From Sipunculus nudus (taxonomy: Eukaryota > Annelida > Sipuncula > Golfingiida > Sipunculidae), in NCBI GenBank assembly GCA_026874595.1, contig CM049306.1, positions 37,650,019 to 37,714,018 on the forward strand: a stretch of DNA of 64,000 nt, given 5' to 3'. The notes beneath the pieces are model-generated. The model was not told the origin of the DNA, did no database searches, and was given only the letters and a program-made list of their open reading frames with translations. Shown one piece after another: positions 37,001 through 50,800 of this stretch. The position numbers were made by a program, and so were the translations under genes. Positions within the stretch are counted from its first letter, which is position 1, and every line of letters starts with the position of its first letter.

Positions 37001-38846
37001 CGCGGCGATAACATACACCAGCGACATAGATTTAATGCAAAGTCTGTACAGCGGCTCTCATACAATACTTGTAAACGGACTAGAAGAAGTTCGGCTGACT
37101 CCCATTGTCTGAGGTAATTGAGTGCTGTAATAAAAGAAAAAATAATCATAAATAGTATGGAAATCAGTGACTTTGCCATGAGAAAACATTGAAAATTCAC
37201 ATTTACAAGATCTCTACTACTGAGCATGCGTCATCATATACAACAGAGCACTGTTAATCTCATTACCCATTATCAGATCATGTGGTCCACGGACCATGAC
37301 GCTTAGCTTAACTTGACATACTGGTGACCAATGAATATATTATTGATGTTATTAATTTGTGAATTACATTTGTAAAGGAACCTTTGAGAATGCTCAAAAA
37401 CATGCTTTTTGCTGATAGTCCTTAGAAATAGATTATAGCAAATTAGCAATTATATTTCGGGTTTCAATAAAGATTTCACCAGGAACTCCCTAGATGCAAA
37501 GTTAGAAGTTTCTATGTCCTACTGCTACATTTCAGTCCATCTGACTTCTAGGGAGCTGAAATCATGTTATTTTAAATGGCTCACAAAATATAGGCCACAG
37601 TGACCTCAGTAAAGGCTTCTAAGAAGATTTTACATGGCCTTACCTGATCTTAATTGGTCCAACATTGCTAGGTTCAACTTTATTTTTGCAAAAATTTTCT
37701 CTTTCACACTATTCATAGATGCCAGAAATCCGAAACCTTAGCAGGCCAGCAAACAAAAAGCTGACCCCAGAATTTGGCCTAGGACTTACCACGGACTGGA
37801 TCGACTCCCTGTCCAGTAATCATGGACGCTAGGACCGGATTCAGCCAATGGTGATCCAATAACCATAATAGGATATCTGTGTGGTGTGTAAGTCCTTTCT
37901 GTCGAAGCTGTCGTTTACAGTAGCTGAATGAACAGCGTAAAGACTCTCTCAAGCTGCTGCCTGGTGGTAGACAGACTATTCTCTCACTCAGCACGATGCG
38001 AGCGCATTCTCTGTGGCAGAAATTGTTTATATTGAGATAAACAAAAGAAAATATGTTAATAAAAATATTTCATGTACTCATTCAACCATCAATGATTTGT
38101 CATGCTGTGTGAAATAAATTTTATTTAAAGAAACAGATGTGTTATTTCTTTATTACATCACTTTTGCCTTTCAAATTTGGTTGTTACTGATAATGTACAT
38201 AAATTGTAGACGAGGGTATGGTATGAATAACCGTCAACCAGAGTAGATCAGGTGTCGCATTACATAAGGTTTATTTTACAAATTTGCTTTTTTCACAAAA
38301 ACTACAAATTTGAAAACCTTGCACACAAAAAGCAAACCACAGCATTCATGATAAAGCTAAAATATCAAGGAATCAGAACTTACCCTTTAGGAAATCAATT
38401 TAAGACATACAAGGAAGATTATAAATATGTTGCTCACAGGAATAATACTCTGGCCAGATCATCTATGGGATCACAGCTTGTCATGGATGGTCTCTTCTTA
38501 GCGAAGTACTCCAGCAGTAGCTGTAGCCCCGCCACATACAACTCATTGTGTCTCTCCAGGCGGGGCAGATGCTTGTCTGCGATCTGAAAAAGTAATAACA
38601 TAACAAACTCACTGCCTGTAGTCACCAATAGACTGTATTACTTGGTTTACATTTGATCATTTGCATCTGCATAAGTTAGAGGCCTTTTCAAATATCTGAT
38701 GTCTAACTAAAGATGATCTCTTGAACCTTTTATAACTCAGGACCCACGGGTCTCGATACTCAGCTGAATTTGTCTTTAAGGATAGGTTTACAGGGATGTA
38801 CTCAGAATAATTTGAGTGCCGGGAGGGCAGGCCGTGCATGTGAAAT

Positions 38847-38879
<33 letters not shown>

Positions 38880-41800
38880 CTCGCTACGGGATATTTAAAA
38901 GGTAAACTTTTATTTTTTATAGACGTGATTTGTGATATTTCAGCTGCATGAATAAATCATTAGTAATACTAAAATGTATTATTAATTCCCAATATGCCGA
39001 CAGCAATGCCGCCACAAAGAGCAAATCTGATTGTAAAACACCGTGGTGAACTCATCTGTCAGTTCAGATTCTGTCAGTCAGGATTTGTTGATGATTGCTT
39101 CCATATAATATGGGTATTAGAAAGGACCGTATCCAGGTTTCGCGCTTAAAACCTGAAACCAAACATCACATTCAACTTTTCTACAGCAGTTTGGCCTCAT
39201 TAAGAACTGTGACCATTCAAATATATTCGAATATTTACGTCGATTATCAATTATAGTCAATCAAACAACGTTTGGCGCGTCATGTGATTTCATGGAAGGT
39301 GAAATCAGCATTAGTCTTTTATACAGATACAAGGTGGCGCTACCATAGCAGCTATGTTCACTTCTTTTGTACCAAATTTTATTCATCAACATTCACTAAA
39401 TACGGGTCATTGTGAAAGAGTACCTTCTATTAAATATTCATTTTGGGCGCCACTGGATGTCTGGCAGACATGCACTTAGATATATACGACAGGGGTCACT
39501 AATTGTAATACCAGTTAAACACCACCAGATAAGCTTACACACGTGTACTTTTGTTCATGGCTTAAACAATTTAAAAAATATCACTGCCGGGCTGGTATTG
39601 ACACTTTCCAGTCAAGTGCTGGGCGGCAGGTAAGACTGCCGGGCGCACCCACCTGGCACCACCCGGCGTGGGCACATCCCTGGGTTTATGAGCTGTTGAC
39701 AAAAATGGGTCCTGTGATCAGTTGAAAGCCCACCTGTCTCCTCAACCTGGAGTAATCATCCATAATATAATTTGTGAATGGATGGGCTCTGTGACCTTGA
39801 CCTTTGACTGAATGACCCCCAAAATCAAAAGAAACCTTCCCCTATTGGCAGGTGCACCAAGTTGAAGACAGAAGGTTTGGGATGAAAATTGGCTTAAAAT
39901 GCATACACAATCTTATTAAAGAATAGGTCCAGTGACCTTTATCTTTGACATCATGACCCCAAAATCAAAAGGGTTCTTACATTAACATTATTGGTGGGTC
40001 ATATATATCAGTAAAGTCTGAAACCAATATGTCAATCCAAACTTGAATTATCATCTGGAAACAAATACGCAGACAGATGGCCTCTGTGACTTTGACCCCA
40101 AAATCAATCTTGATTTCCCTATTCTTCCCCTATTGGCAGGTCATTAATGCGTGTAAGATGGAAGGTTAGGGATGAAAAGTTAGGCTGAAAATGCATTTAC
40201 AAACTTTCTAAATATGTTGGTCCTATGACCTTGACCTATGACCTCATAACCCAAAAATTGATAGTTCTTGTGATAGAGATTGATCATATATAAGTCAAGA
40301 TTAAATCAATATGTCAAACCAAACTGGAGTTATCATTAGGAAAATATTGCATGAAAAAATAGAAGAAAATAAAGGTGGCAACACCAGTCTCCAGGAACTA
40401 AAGAAACCATTCATAATCAATAAACACCGGGTTTCAGGGCACTGGATGAAACCACAGCCAAGAAGCTGACATAATTGCTGTCATTTGATGGTCTAAATAA
40501 AACAGAAAAAAAAAATTGTTAAAATTAGAACAAGGCCTACAGGCCTAATGTGAACCTGTGCAGTGGTTTATACAACAGGTATAATGCTTCGATGCTGGGC
40601 CATTACTTTTCAAGTAGGCCTTCATATCTTGTATACGACTAAGGTATCAGAGATGTATACATATGCCCAATTTCAAGCTGATTTCCCCTCATGAGAAATA
40701 AGCAGAGACAAAAACTGTGCAAAAATTATTGTACATAGGTAGCCTCAAAAGTCTTGTATACAACAAAGTTTTACAATATATATTAATATGCCCAATTTCA
40801 GGCTGATATATCAGATTCCTTTGGAGAAACAAGCAGGCATACACACTGTGCAAAAGTCATTGTAGGTGGCGACACATGTCTTGTGAACAAGAAAGCCATC
40901 AAAGACGCATAGGTCAAAATATCAGGCCAATACATCAAACCTCTCTTATGTTTGTTACACTGGGCTGACCAGGCTTTGGTTAGAAAGGCAGTTGCCCCGA
41001 GTGAACTGTGACAAATTGTTGGCTCAAGATCAAGACTGACCTTTGGTCCCAAATCTGATACAGTGGGCAGTCTGTCAAAGCTGTAAACAGAATGCAGCTA
41101 CTGCCCTGAGTGAACTCTTGACCCATACCTGGCTACACTAAGTAAACTCTTGACCTGTTGCCTAATCTGATACAGTTGCCAGTCTGCCAAAGCTATAAAT
41201 AGATCCCGGCTGACCTTTAGCCTGTTGCCAAATCTGAAATAGTAGGCAGTCTGCCAAGCTATTTAACCGGAAATCTAAATGTCTAGTGGCATGATGTAAT
41301 AAATTCTGATAAACTGGAGCCAGGCTAGCTGTAACTGCTTCACACAGCTAACATATACCGTAAAATGACTCAATTCAATCTCCATAATTCAGCCAAAATC
41401 ATTCATGTGGAACCATTAAAGACAATTATTATAAGAATTATTGAAGGGATTATTCTTGTAAAATATTTAACAAACTGGCTTCAGTGGCATCAGAAGATGT
41501 TTTGCAGGTTCATATAGGAAGATACAGCAAACTGGCTAAGTTCAGCTTACCGTAACTCAGCCAAAAACACTGAACCAAAACCATTTGAACAAACTTGAAT
41601 CAATATCATCTGAGGATCATTAATGTGTGAGATTTTAGCATTTGGCCCAGTGTTTTTTGAGAAAATCTTTGTAGCCACTGCGCAAAATAGGGTTGTTATG
41701 GCATATGACTAAATTCAGCTTCCTATAACTTAGCCAATGTCACTAAACAGAGACCATTTGAACAAATTTAAGAAAGCACTACCCTAGGATCATTTCTGTG

Positions 41801-44800
41801 CTATATTAAACATTTAGGCCATATGGTTTCAGAGAAGAAGTTTTTTGTAGCCCTCAGTGTGATACAGGCACTGATGACCCCGTACAAAAAAGGCCAATGC
41901 AGGTGGCGCCACCAATACCTCAATTTCAGATATGACCTATGTGACCAACATTGGCATAAAATTTGGTGATGATAGCTTCAGCTGTTTCAAAGAATTAAAT
42001 TTTAATATGCTTTTTTGCACAATTAACAAGTTCAACCTCCTGTAACTTGGCCAAAAATATCCAAACTGGAACCATTCGAACAAACTTCAGAAAGATTGTT
42101 CCAGGGATCATTTCTATGAAATATTGGACAATTTGGCTGGACAGTTTCAGAAAAGAAGATTTTTAAAACATTTTTTAGCTTTTTCCCTATAAAATCTAAC
42201 AAAATGCAGTTAGAAAAAAATAAACAAAATCCAATATAGTTTTTTGGATGACTGATTATTTGCAAAAAATTTGGTCATGCTAGCTCCTGCCGTTTTTGAG
42301 ATAGCTATGGTTAATGTACAGACGACGCATGACGCACGACTGATGACGCCGCACCATCGCATAAGCTCACAGGTTCGCTAAAAATTGATGATGATAGCTC
42401 TAGTTATTTCTGAGGTTGTATTTTAGCATGTAATTGACTAAGTTCAACTTCCTGTAACTCAGTCAAAAATCACCCAACTGGAACCATTCGAACAGACTTG
42501 AGAGAGATTGTCCCATGGAACATTTCTGTGAAATATTGGACAATTTGGCTGGACAGTCTCAGAAAAGAAGATTTTTAAAGTTTTAAAGCTTTTTCTCTAT
42601 AAAATCTAAATTAATGCAGAACCTCTATAATAAGCTCTAGGGCACCAAGTTTCACATGTGACTAATTTCTACATGTAATTTGGAGCTGCTAGCTCTGAAG
42701 GTTTCTGACTTACAGCCATGGATGGCGGACAGCGAGCCTTGGACGGCAGATGGCGGATGGACGACGCCGCGCCATTGCATAAGCTCACAGGTTTGCTAAT
42801 AAAATGGGAGGTAAAATCAGTTTTCAAAACTCAATGGTAATTTCAAAATTAATAATTTAATTTTTACTTGAATAACAAATGACAAAATCATGGCAATATA
42901 TCAATGAACTAGAATACGGGTAGTCGACAAGGGACTACGTGTATCCGCCTAAATCAGAATGGAACGGGTGAAGTGAGGCATGGATTGAGTGGTAAGGGGA
43001 AATAGAGTGTTGCATATTAGTATGATAAAGAGCTATGTGAGAACTATACACATGCAAAACTTTGGCCCAATCGGTCAAACGGTTCCCAAGATATGAGCTT
43101 GGATGTCTGCTGCATAAACTAGAATGCAGGTGGCACCACCTGTCATAAAATCAAGAGAGCTGTCAGGGATGTATAAACCTGCAAAATTTTAGGCAGATAT
43201 GTCAAACCACTGCCGAGATATGAGTGATTTTATCCCATGGCAGACAAACAGACAGGAGCTGTGCAAAAATGGCTGCAGGTGGCGCCACCAGTTTTGCGTA
43301 TGATAAAGAGCTATGTGAGATCTATACACATGCAAAATTTTGCCCAATCGGTCAAACGGTTCCTGAGATATGAGCTTGGATGTCTGCAGCGTAAACGTGA
43401 ACGTAGGTGGCGCCACCTGTCATAAAATCAGAAAAGCTATCCAGGATGTATACGCATGCCGAATTTCAGGTGAATTAGTCAAGTCACTGCAGAGATATGA
43501 GTGATTTTAACCCAAGGCAGACGAACAGATGGACACTGTGCAAACATGGTTGCAGGTGGCGCCACCATTTTTTGTGTATGTTATAAAGCTTTCCAAGGGT
43601 TACATTTGTGCAAAAAAAATTTTCCTGATCGGTCAAATGGTTCCCGAGATATGAGCTTGGATTTCTGCAGCGTAAATGTGAATGTAGGTGGCGCCACCTT
43701 CATAAAATCAGAAAAGCTATCCAGGATGTATACGCATGCTGAATTTCAGGTGAATTAGTCAAGTCACTGCAGAGATATGAGTGATTTTAACCCAAGGCAG
43801 ACGAACAGATGGACACTGTGCAAACATGGTTGCAGGTGGCGCCACCATTTTTTGTGTATGTTATAAAGCTCTCCAAGGGCTACATTTGTGCAAAAAATTT
43901 TCCTGATAGGTCAAATGGTTCCCGAGATATGAGCTTGGATTTCTGCAGCGTAAATGTGAATGTAGGTGGCACCATCTGTCATGAAATCAGAAATGCTATC
44001 CAGGATGTTTACGCATGCTGAATTTCAGATGAATTAGTCAAGTCACTGCAGAGATATGAGTGATTTTAACCCAAGGCAGACGAACAGATGGACACTGTGC
44101 AAACATGGTTGCAGGTGGCGCCACCATTTTTTGTGTATGTTATAAAGCTCTCCAAGGGCTACATTTGTGCAAAAAAAATTTTCCTGATCGGTCAAACGGT
44201 TCCCGAGATATGTGAGTTTATGTGTGGAAACAGACGCACAAACGGACGCAGAGCGCAGAGGAAAGGTCAGAGGTCAAAACAAAATTGGGGCGCAGCAGTT
44301 CACATGTGACCCGAACATAATCCCGGGTTTCGTAAAATTCCGCCCAGCGGTTACGGAGGAGTTCTCCAAACACCTACGCCGCAGCGGCGGCATGCAGCTG
44401 AAAAGATAGTATCCGCAAAACTCTGTTTTGGCGGATACAATTTAAGTACACAAATTTATTTAAACCAAATGTCCAAAAACTATATCTGCAGAGTATTGTA
44501 TATGATAAGAAAAAACTGTGACTGTAGTATGAAAAGATGGACTGTCCATACAGGAAAATAATTAATTTTTATAAGCAGATCAACTGACAACAGAAGAGGA
44601 AGAGACCAGTGCAAAAAGATACTGTTGCAGATTATCAGACTTCGTCAACTTAGCTGAATAAAACAGCTACAGCTTGAGTAAAACAACCTCAACTCCTGCA
44701 TGGGAGTCCATTACCAGACAGTGGAAGAATGGTGAGTTTTAGTCCTACAAAGGTTATTAACCTAATTAGCTTCATTCTACTTATTTCTGTTTGATATTAA

Positions 44801-47800
44801 AATTAAACAATTTGGCCATATGGTTTTAGAGAAGAAGTTTTTCATAGCCCTCAGTATGATACGGGCACTATTAACCTCTGTACAAAACAGGCTGATGCAG
44901 GTGGCGCCACCAATACCTCAATTTCAGATATGACTCATGAGACCAACACTTGCATGGTTTGCATGGCAAATTTGGTTATGATAGCTCCAGCCATTTCTGA
45001 GACTGTAATTTTTAAATTTTTAATTATTCTGGGAGGTACTTGCAAGCACCATAGCTCTGAGGATACAGGTCGCACTGACCTAATTTCAGATTTCCAAGGA
45101 GAATTTTTATTGACCTACCTGAATGTACATTAAGAAGTTTCTAGGTTCAGCAGTTATGATTTTTTCCTTGCTAACTGACGGCCGAACAGATGAGGAATAA
45201 AGCACCATACTTAAACCTCAGCTTACCTTCAATCAGCTGATTAAAAATAGATATGAAAATGCCGATCCCACCGAAGAAAACGCACATAGGCCAATTGGTT
45301 TGTTCATTTCCATGTGTTATTAATGTGGATTTAATGCTAAAATAATCATAACACATTCAAAAACTACATCTGATGGCAAGTCAGACAAACCAGTTTTGAA
45401 AAGGCATTTTGCAACTAGTGACCTTTCAACTTCAGCACACATGCAACCAACCCCCTTCAGTTACATTTTTTGCTCGTAAACAAGCACCATGTAAACTCAC
45501 AACTTATAACTAACTCATAAATCTGCCACAAATGTATAACAAGAAATTTTTTTACCTGGAATTACCTACAGCTGTGATATGTACACAGAGCAGGTAAGGA
45601 ATAATTCTAAGGAAAATGTAGGTGAATCTTTTGCTTTAAAATTCTGCTTCAAGATGTTCAGCCTGGAGCACTATGAGTAAATATTCTATAATTTATTCCA
45701 GGGCAAAGCATCAGGTCAGGGCAGAAGAATTATAAAATTTAAGTTTACAAATATGCACAGGGGTTCTGCCAGAAGGTACCGATGACTGTCTCTTTCATGT
45801 TTGTTTGTTTTTTTCTAAGAGCTCATGACCCTTTTCTAATTTGGGTGTAGGAGTGAGAGATCTTGGCTGCAATTGCTGCCTTTCTACTTGAGAGAAGTCA
45901 ATAAAATGGCCTGAACTATGGTGAATTTTCCGAAAGTCAATACTGTTAACTAGCTGCCATACTGAAAGTATTGATGAGAACACCTAAGAATTCCCTGAAA
46001 TTACAGTACTGAACTTTTAGACATATTAAGAAGAGAAAGCAAAGGTGTCAGTACTTTCAGATTTAGGGTACCATTCTATCACACAAGGTACATTCCTGGA
46101 GTAAAATATATGACCACTTTCATTTTAGGTGCCACTCTGAGAGGAAATGTCTGTTTACCAGCCAATAAATACATAAAAACCCTTGTATATGCAAAAAAAG
46201 GGAGTGCATGTATGTACACAGAGAAAAAAATAATTAGTCTGTGCAGACATAGAAAGAGATCAGGACTGAATGTATGTGCTTCTCCACTTGCCCAAGGCAA
46301 GAAGTCACCTCTTATGTGTTCACAAGAATCAGCAAGTGGATTCAATATAAGCCTGTACTTAATAATCTTCAGTCTGCCAATTCCTTTCTTTGTAAAATGA
46401 AGTATTGATAAAAACATTTATCTCAATATACCAGTATATTGCACATTAAATACCATCCAAGCAATTGAAGGGCCTAGATTCCAATATTTGATGTCTATTC
46501 ACTAAAGATGATCCTTACAGTTTGTATATAAAAGGTTAGAAAATGCCAATCCCACCTCACAAAGTTCTTTTTGTTTGATGTGTTTACAAACAGCTCCCAG
46601 ATAAACAAGCTTGTCCATCTAACACAGAGGCATTTTAAGAACTTTCCTCAGCAAGAATTACCCTCAGTTTATTAATACATACACAGAGTGAACCAGAAAT
46701 CACAAATTCTACTGGATGTAAAGGTGAAAAGCTGGCTTAAAAAAAAGAGCAAATATTAACATGTTAACTGTCTCATGTGCCATAAAACATGCAAACACTC
46801 ATGTGAATCTACAACATACTCTCTGTTTGCCGCTCAAGCTATTGATCTTGTAAAGCAAGTATTTTTAAACAGCTTTTAATTTGAGTCCTACTGCCCTAGA
46901 TATGTTGAAATGTGTGTATATACCTGTACAGATACAGGGATATCTCATTATCCAGCTTTCCTTGAGCATGGAATATGTTGAATCTGATAACCTTAAAGCA
47001 CTTTAAAGCCGGAAGTGATATTTTCAGGTCACAGCGAATTTAACTGGACTGTGACAACACAAGCCCATGATGAACATCACGTGCTGTACTTGATATGGAG
47101 ATAACTATCAGTTAGAACTAAGGTGTACATGATGGCATCCACACCTTGCAGCTAGGGATTTAATGGCTTTCTTAGAGCACATAACACAGGCACATATACT
47201 GGTCACATTTTTATTCCTCTAAAATTCTAACCCTGCAGAAAGTGATGGTTTCAGTTCACTGTGTATATCTGTAAGATCTGAAGAATTAATTTATGGATTT
47301 TATTGAAATTAGACAACTTGATCAATATTGTGAAATATGAGATATCGCTAATACCTATACCTGTGTGTGAAGACAGTAAATGACTGCCTTCTTGAAAAAC
47401 TGCAAGCAAACAACTAGTGCCTCCTAGCACCCAGCCTGACCAGCCCATTGGCACTGTGATGGCACTGGACATAGCAATTTTAATTGCGTATCATCCTGAT
47501 ACTTGATATTTATCATATTTATTATGCTGTGTTAAAACATATTACAGAAGCATATAAAGACATCAGAAGTTGCAGCATTCTGCATGTTTTGCATTAGAAT
47601 TTGATCTTGTAGGATGACATAAGGGGAACATACACAGGGCCTTTCAGTCATTGATAAATGTCAAATTTTGCAAGTTTCCTTGATTTTGTCTTATATTCTG
47701 GTACCAAATAATTGTATTCTCGTACTTATTAAATGATCATATTAATTAATCAGTCCTTAGAGTATACAAGCTTACAAAGTTGAATGGCCAGTTTCATCCG

Positions 47801-50800
47801 TGCTAATGAGTGTCCGGCTGAATCATGCTTGCCTGCACAAACAGGCTTCCTCCTGCGCCAGCCAGTCATTTTCTCCTTCTTCTACACGAGAAGCTGCATT
47901 AGCAATATCCTGTATTCTTCCATTCAATTCCTGTCCTCTACCATCAGAGCCACAGAAAAAGCGTTGAAGAAAGTGGAGCAGCCAGGGGTATTTTTGTCTA
48001 CTCCTCACAAAGCCAACAATTGGCATCAGCACTAATATATATATCAAGATTTATGCTTGTATATGGCTGGACAGATATCAATTATTAAAATATGTGCAAT
48101 GAAGAAAGTAAGACATAGGAAAAGGATAAGCAGCAAAGTCAATGTGAAATAGCTGGATATAACCCATTTCCTGTTTCTACAGGTCTCGCAACTGTTTTAG
48201 AGTTGTACCCACTGATGTTTTGGGTGACCCCCTGTCTGACAGATACCAGTTGATTTGTCACCTCAGTTGTTTCTTCACCAGTATACATGTTGTACCACAC
48301 AGTCAATTCGTCATTTCACTGATGTTTTGTATGCTAAGATGTCAATTTGTATGATAATCTATTAATTTAAGGAAGTGCTTATTCCACTCCCCCAGGGAGT
48401 GGAAATAGGGGATGCTTATTTCTACTCCCTCTAGAAGTTTAACTAAAGAATACCTATTCCCACACCCTATATATAATAGAAAAGTTAAAATTTGCAAGTT
48501 AAGAAATTCATTTTCATCAGCCCTGTTGGATGTATAGAATGTAATAGAAGATGGCCATTTGTCTTACCTGTAATGTCCAACACTGGTCACAACAGTCTTT
48601 TATTACTCTATCATGTATGGATCCTATGTTTCTTTGTAGTTCTAATTTTTCTTTCAGACAAATTTCACTTATTTTGACATTACAGTCATGCCATTGAAAT
48701 TGTTTTGGATAAAATCAGCTAGTGGTCTGATAAATTCATGGAGTTGTGAACCAGAGTGTATGGTCCTGTGCAATTGTCTAGGCTTTACCTGTGCACTAAC
48801 TGACTAAGCCAAGACCTGACAATACTAGTCTTGGCATATGGAGACACAGACTCTAGACTGGCCCTGCTGATGAGGTGCTAACCAGGCATCAACAGATAAG
48901 GACTAAGCCAGGAAACAAAGATTGTCAAAACATTTCCCTCCCCCTTATTAAGCTACTGCAAGCTTGTTCTCATGCCTAATATATAAACCTATAAAATTAT
49001 GAAATAAACTAATTGACAAAATGTAACTTTTTCCAGAAAAATATACATTTTATGTGTCTTTAAAAATCTGACCAGAAATTTGAATGTATACTTGGTAATT
49101 TAACCGCAAGTTTTATTCTAACAAATCATATATGTTTTAAATTTATTTATAATACAGTAACAAGTTCACTTTGAAATGCATTGCAAAGTAAAAACTGAAA
49201 CCTTTTTAGTGCACAAATGTAAAAGTATATAGCCTATACAGATGAACCTATAATTAATCAATATAATAGAGTATAATGCACATTCGCTAAAATTCTTTTA
49301 ACAAGATATACTTCTTATAATTCCCAGAATACTTATGTACTGCACCAGCCTTTATCATGAGGAGTGGAAATAAGCATCCCTTATTTCCACTCTCCCGGGG
49401 AGTGGAAATAAGGCTTGCCTTAATTTAAATTCAAATAAACGACTATACCAATACTGAAAACCTTATTTTGTTGTAGATTCTTTCAATTAGCAGCTCAAGA
49501 TCCACCATACAAGAACTTGAAGAAGTGGATTACATGTGAATACAAACATTGTGCAGCATGGCCTACTGGCCTCACAGAAGCTCATTTGAATGTATCCTTT
49601 TATCTCAAACAAGGGGTTGTAATTCAAGTATTAGTTAATTTCAATCTACATCCATGGATGTAACACCAAAAAACGAGTCACCAAAAGAACTATCTAAAGT
49701 CTGAATCTTTGCAGAATGAAAACACTTTTTGTGGTGGAAACTATAACTTTCCGGTCCCATTTCTCTCTTCTGTCAATCAATTTTCTGGGTTTTTTTTCTG
49801 TCATTCCATTTGCGTCTGAATTACTGATTATTAGAATAAACAATCAATAGACATGCCAGGTCAAATCCCGCCAGCGTATCCATACAGTCTCTTCGTCACC
49901 ATTTTTTTTCTTTGGTGACTAATTAACTGTGGTGATGAAACAACCAGTTGGGCGACCCCTGTCTGACTGTAACTTGTGTCAGGAATGTCAACTCGCGTCC
50001 ACGACAAACCGTATATATAAGCTGAACGCAACAGGGCTTCCTCACAGTCAACATTCACTGACCTGTTAATTTTATCTGGCATTTAAAATATTTTTATTTA
50101 AACTAAATGTTATATTACATGAAAAATATTTAAGGCATTTTATTTTGCCTGATATCCTGACAATACATAACTGAGACAAAGGACTGAAACAGACAAACCT
50201 ATTTTTGTTCTGTCATTTAACAACCAAATGAATGATACACACATTAATTGTTTGCAGAACGAGTTATAAATATAAAGGGGATAATAAAAGGCGAACGGAA
50301 GCAATGACGATCAGATTGATTTTGTTCACGTTGATCCCCCCTTCCCCCCCCCCCCCCCCCCCCCCCACCCCACACACACACACACCACAAACACAGCAAT
50401 GACTCGGCCTCAAGTTTAACCGAAGAAATATTGACAAACAAATATCTAGATAATGAATATGAGATAAAAGGTAGATCAGGTAGGGTCATTGCATCAGATT
50501 AAAGCGAAAGGTCTGGATTTATAAACGGAGCAATTCTCGTTCAGAGATGGCGATAGGGAGTGGCCTTGACCCTGAAAAATGAGATCGGTTGGCATCCAGT
50601 TTGAGCAACACTGCCAACTCAAACAGATTTCACAAGCTCTGGGCCGTGTAATGAAGCCAAAAACACATCCCATATCTTAGGATACGTAATCTTGTTTGCA
50701 TTCATTGTGAATTCATGAACACCGGTGCCATTTTTGAACGGTTTGGCCGGTGGTAAACATGTCACTGGTCACGAACGCCGAGATCGGGACCCACCGGTTT

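Noticed and set aside
38657-38839. 60-codon minus-strand ORF next to exon 2
   Set aside because: Shares sequence with 46.47-46.53 kb, so it is a low-copy repeat; no splice phase fits.
48550-48690. Minus-strand exon-like segment ending in CAG/GTAAGA with peptide IKDCCDQCWTLQ
   Set aside because: Lies inside the foldback element at 48.36-49.43 kb, and no neighbouring open segment fits its phase.
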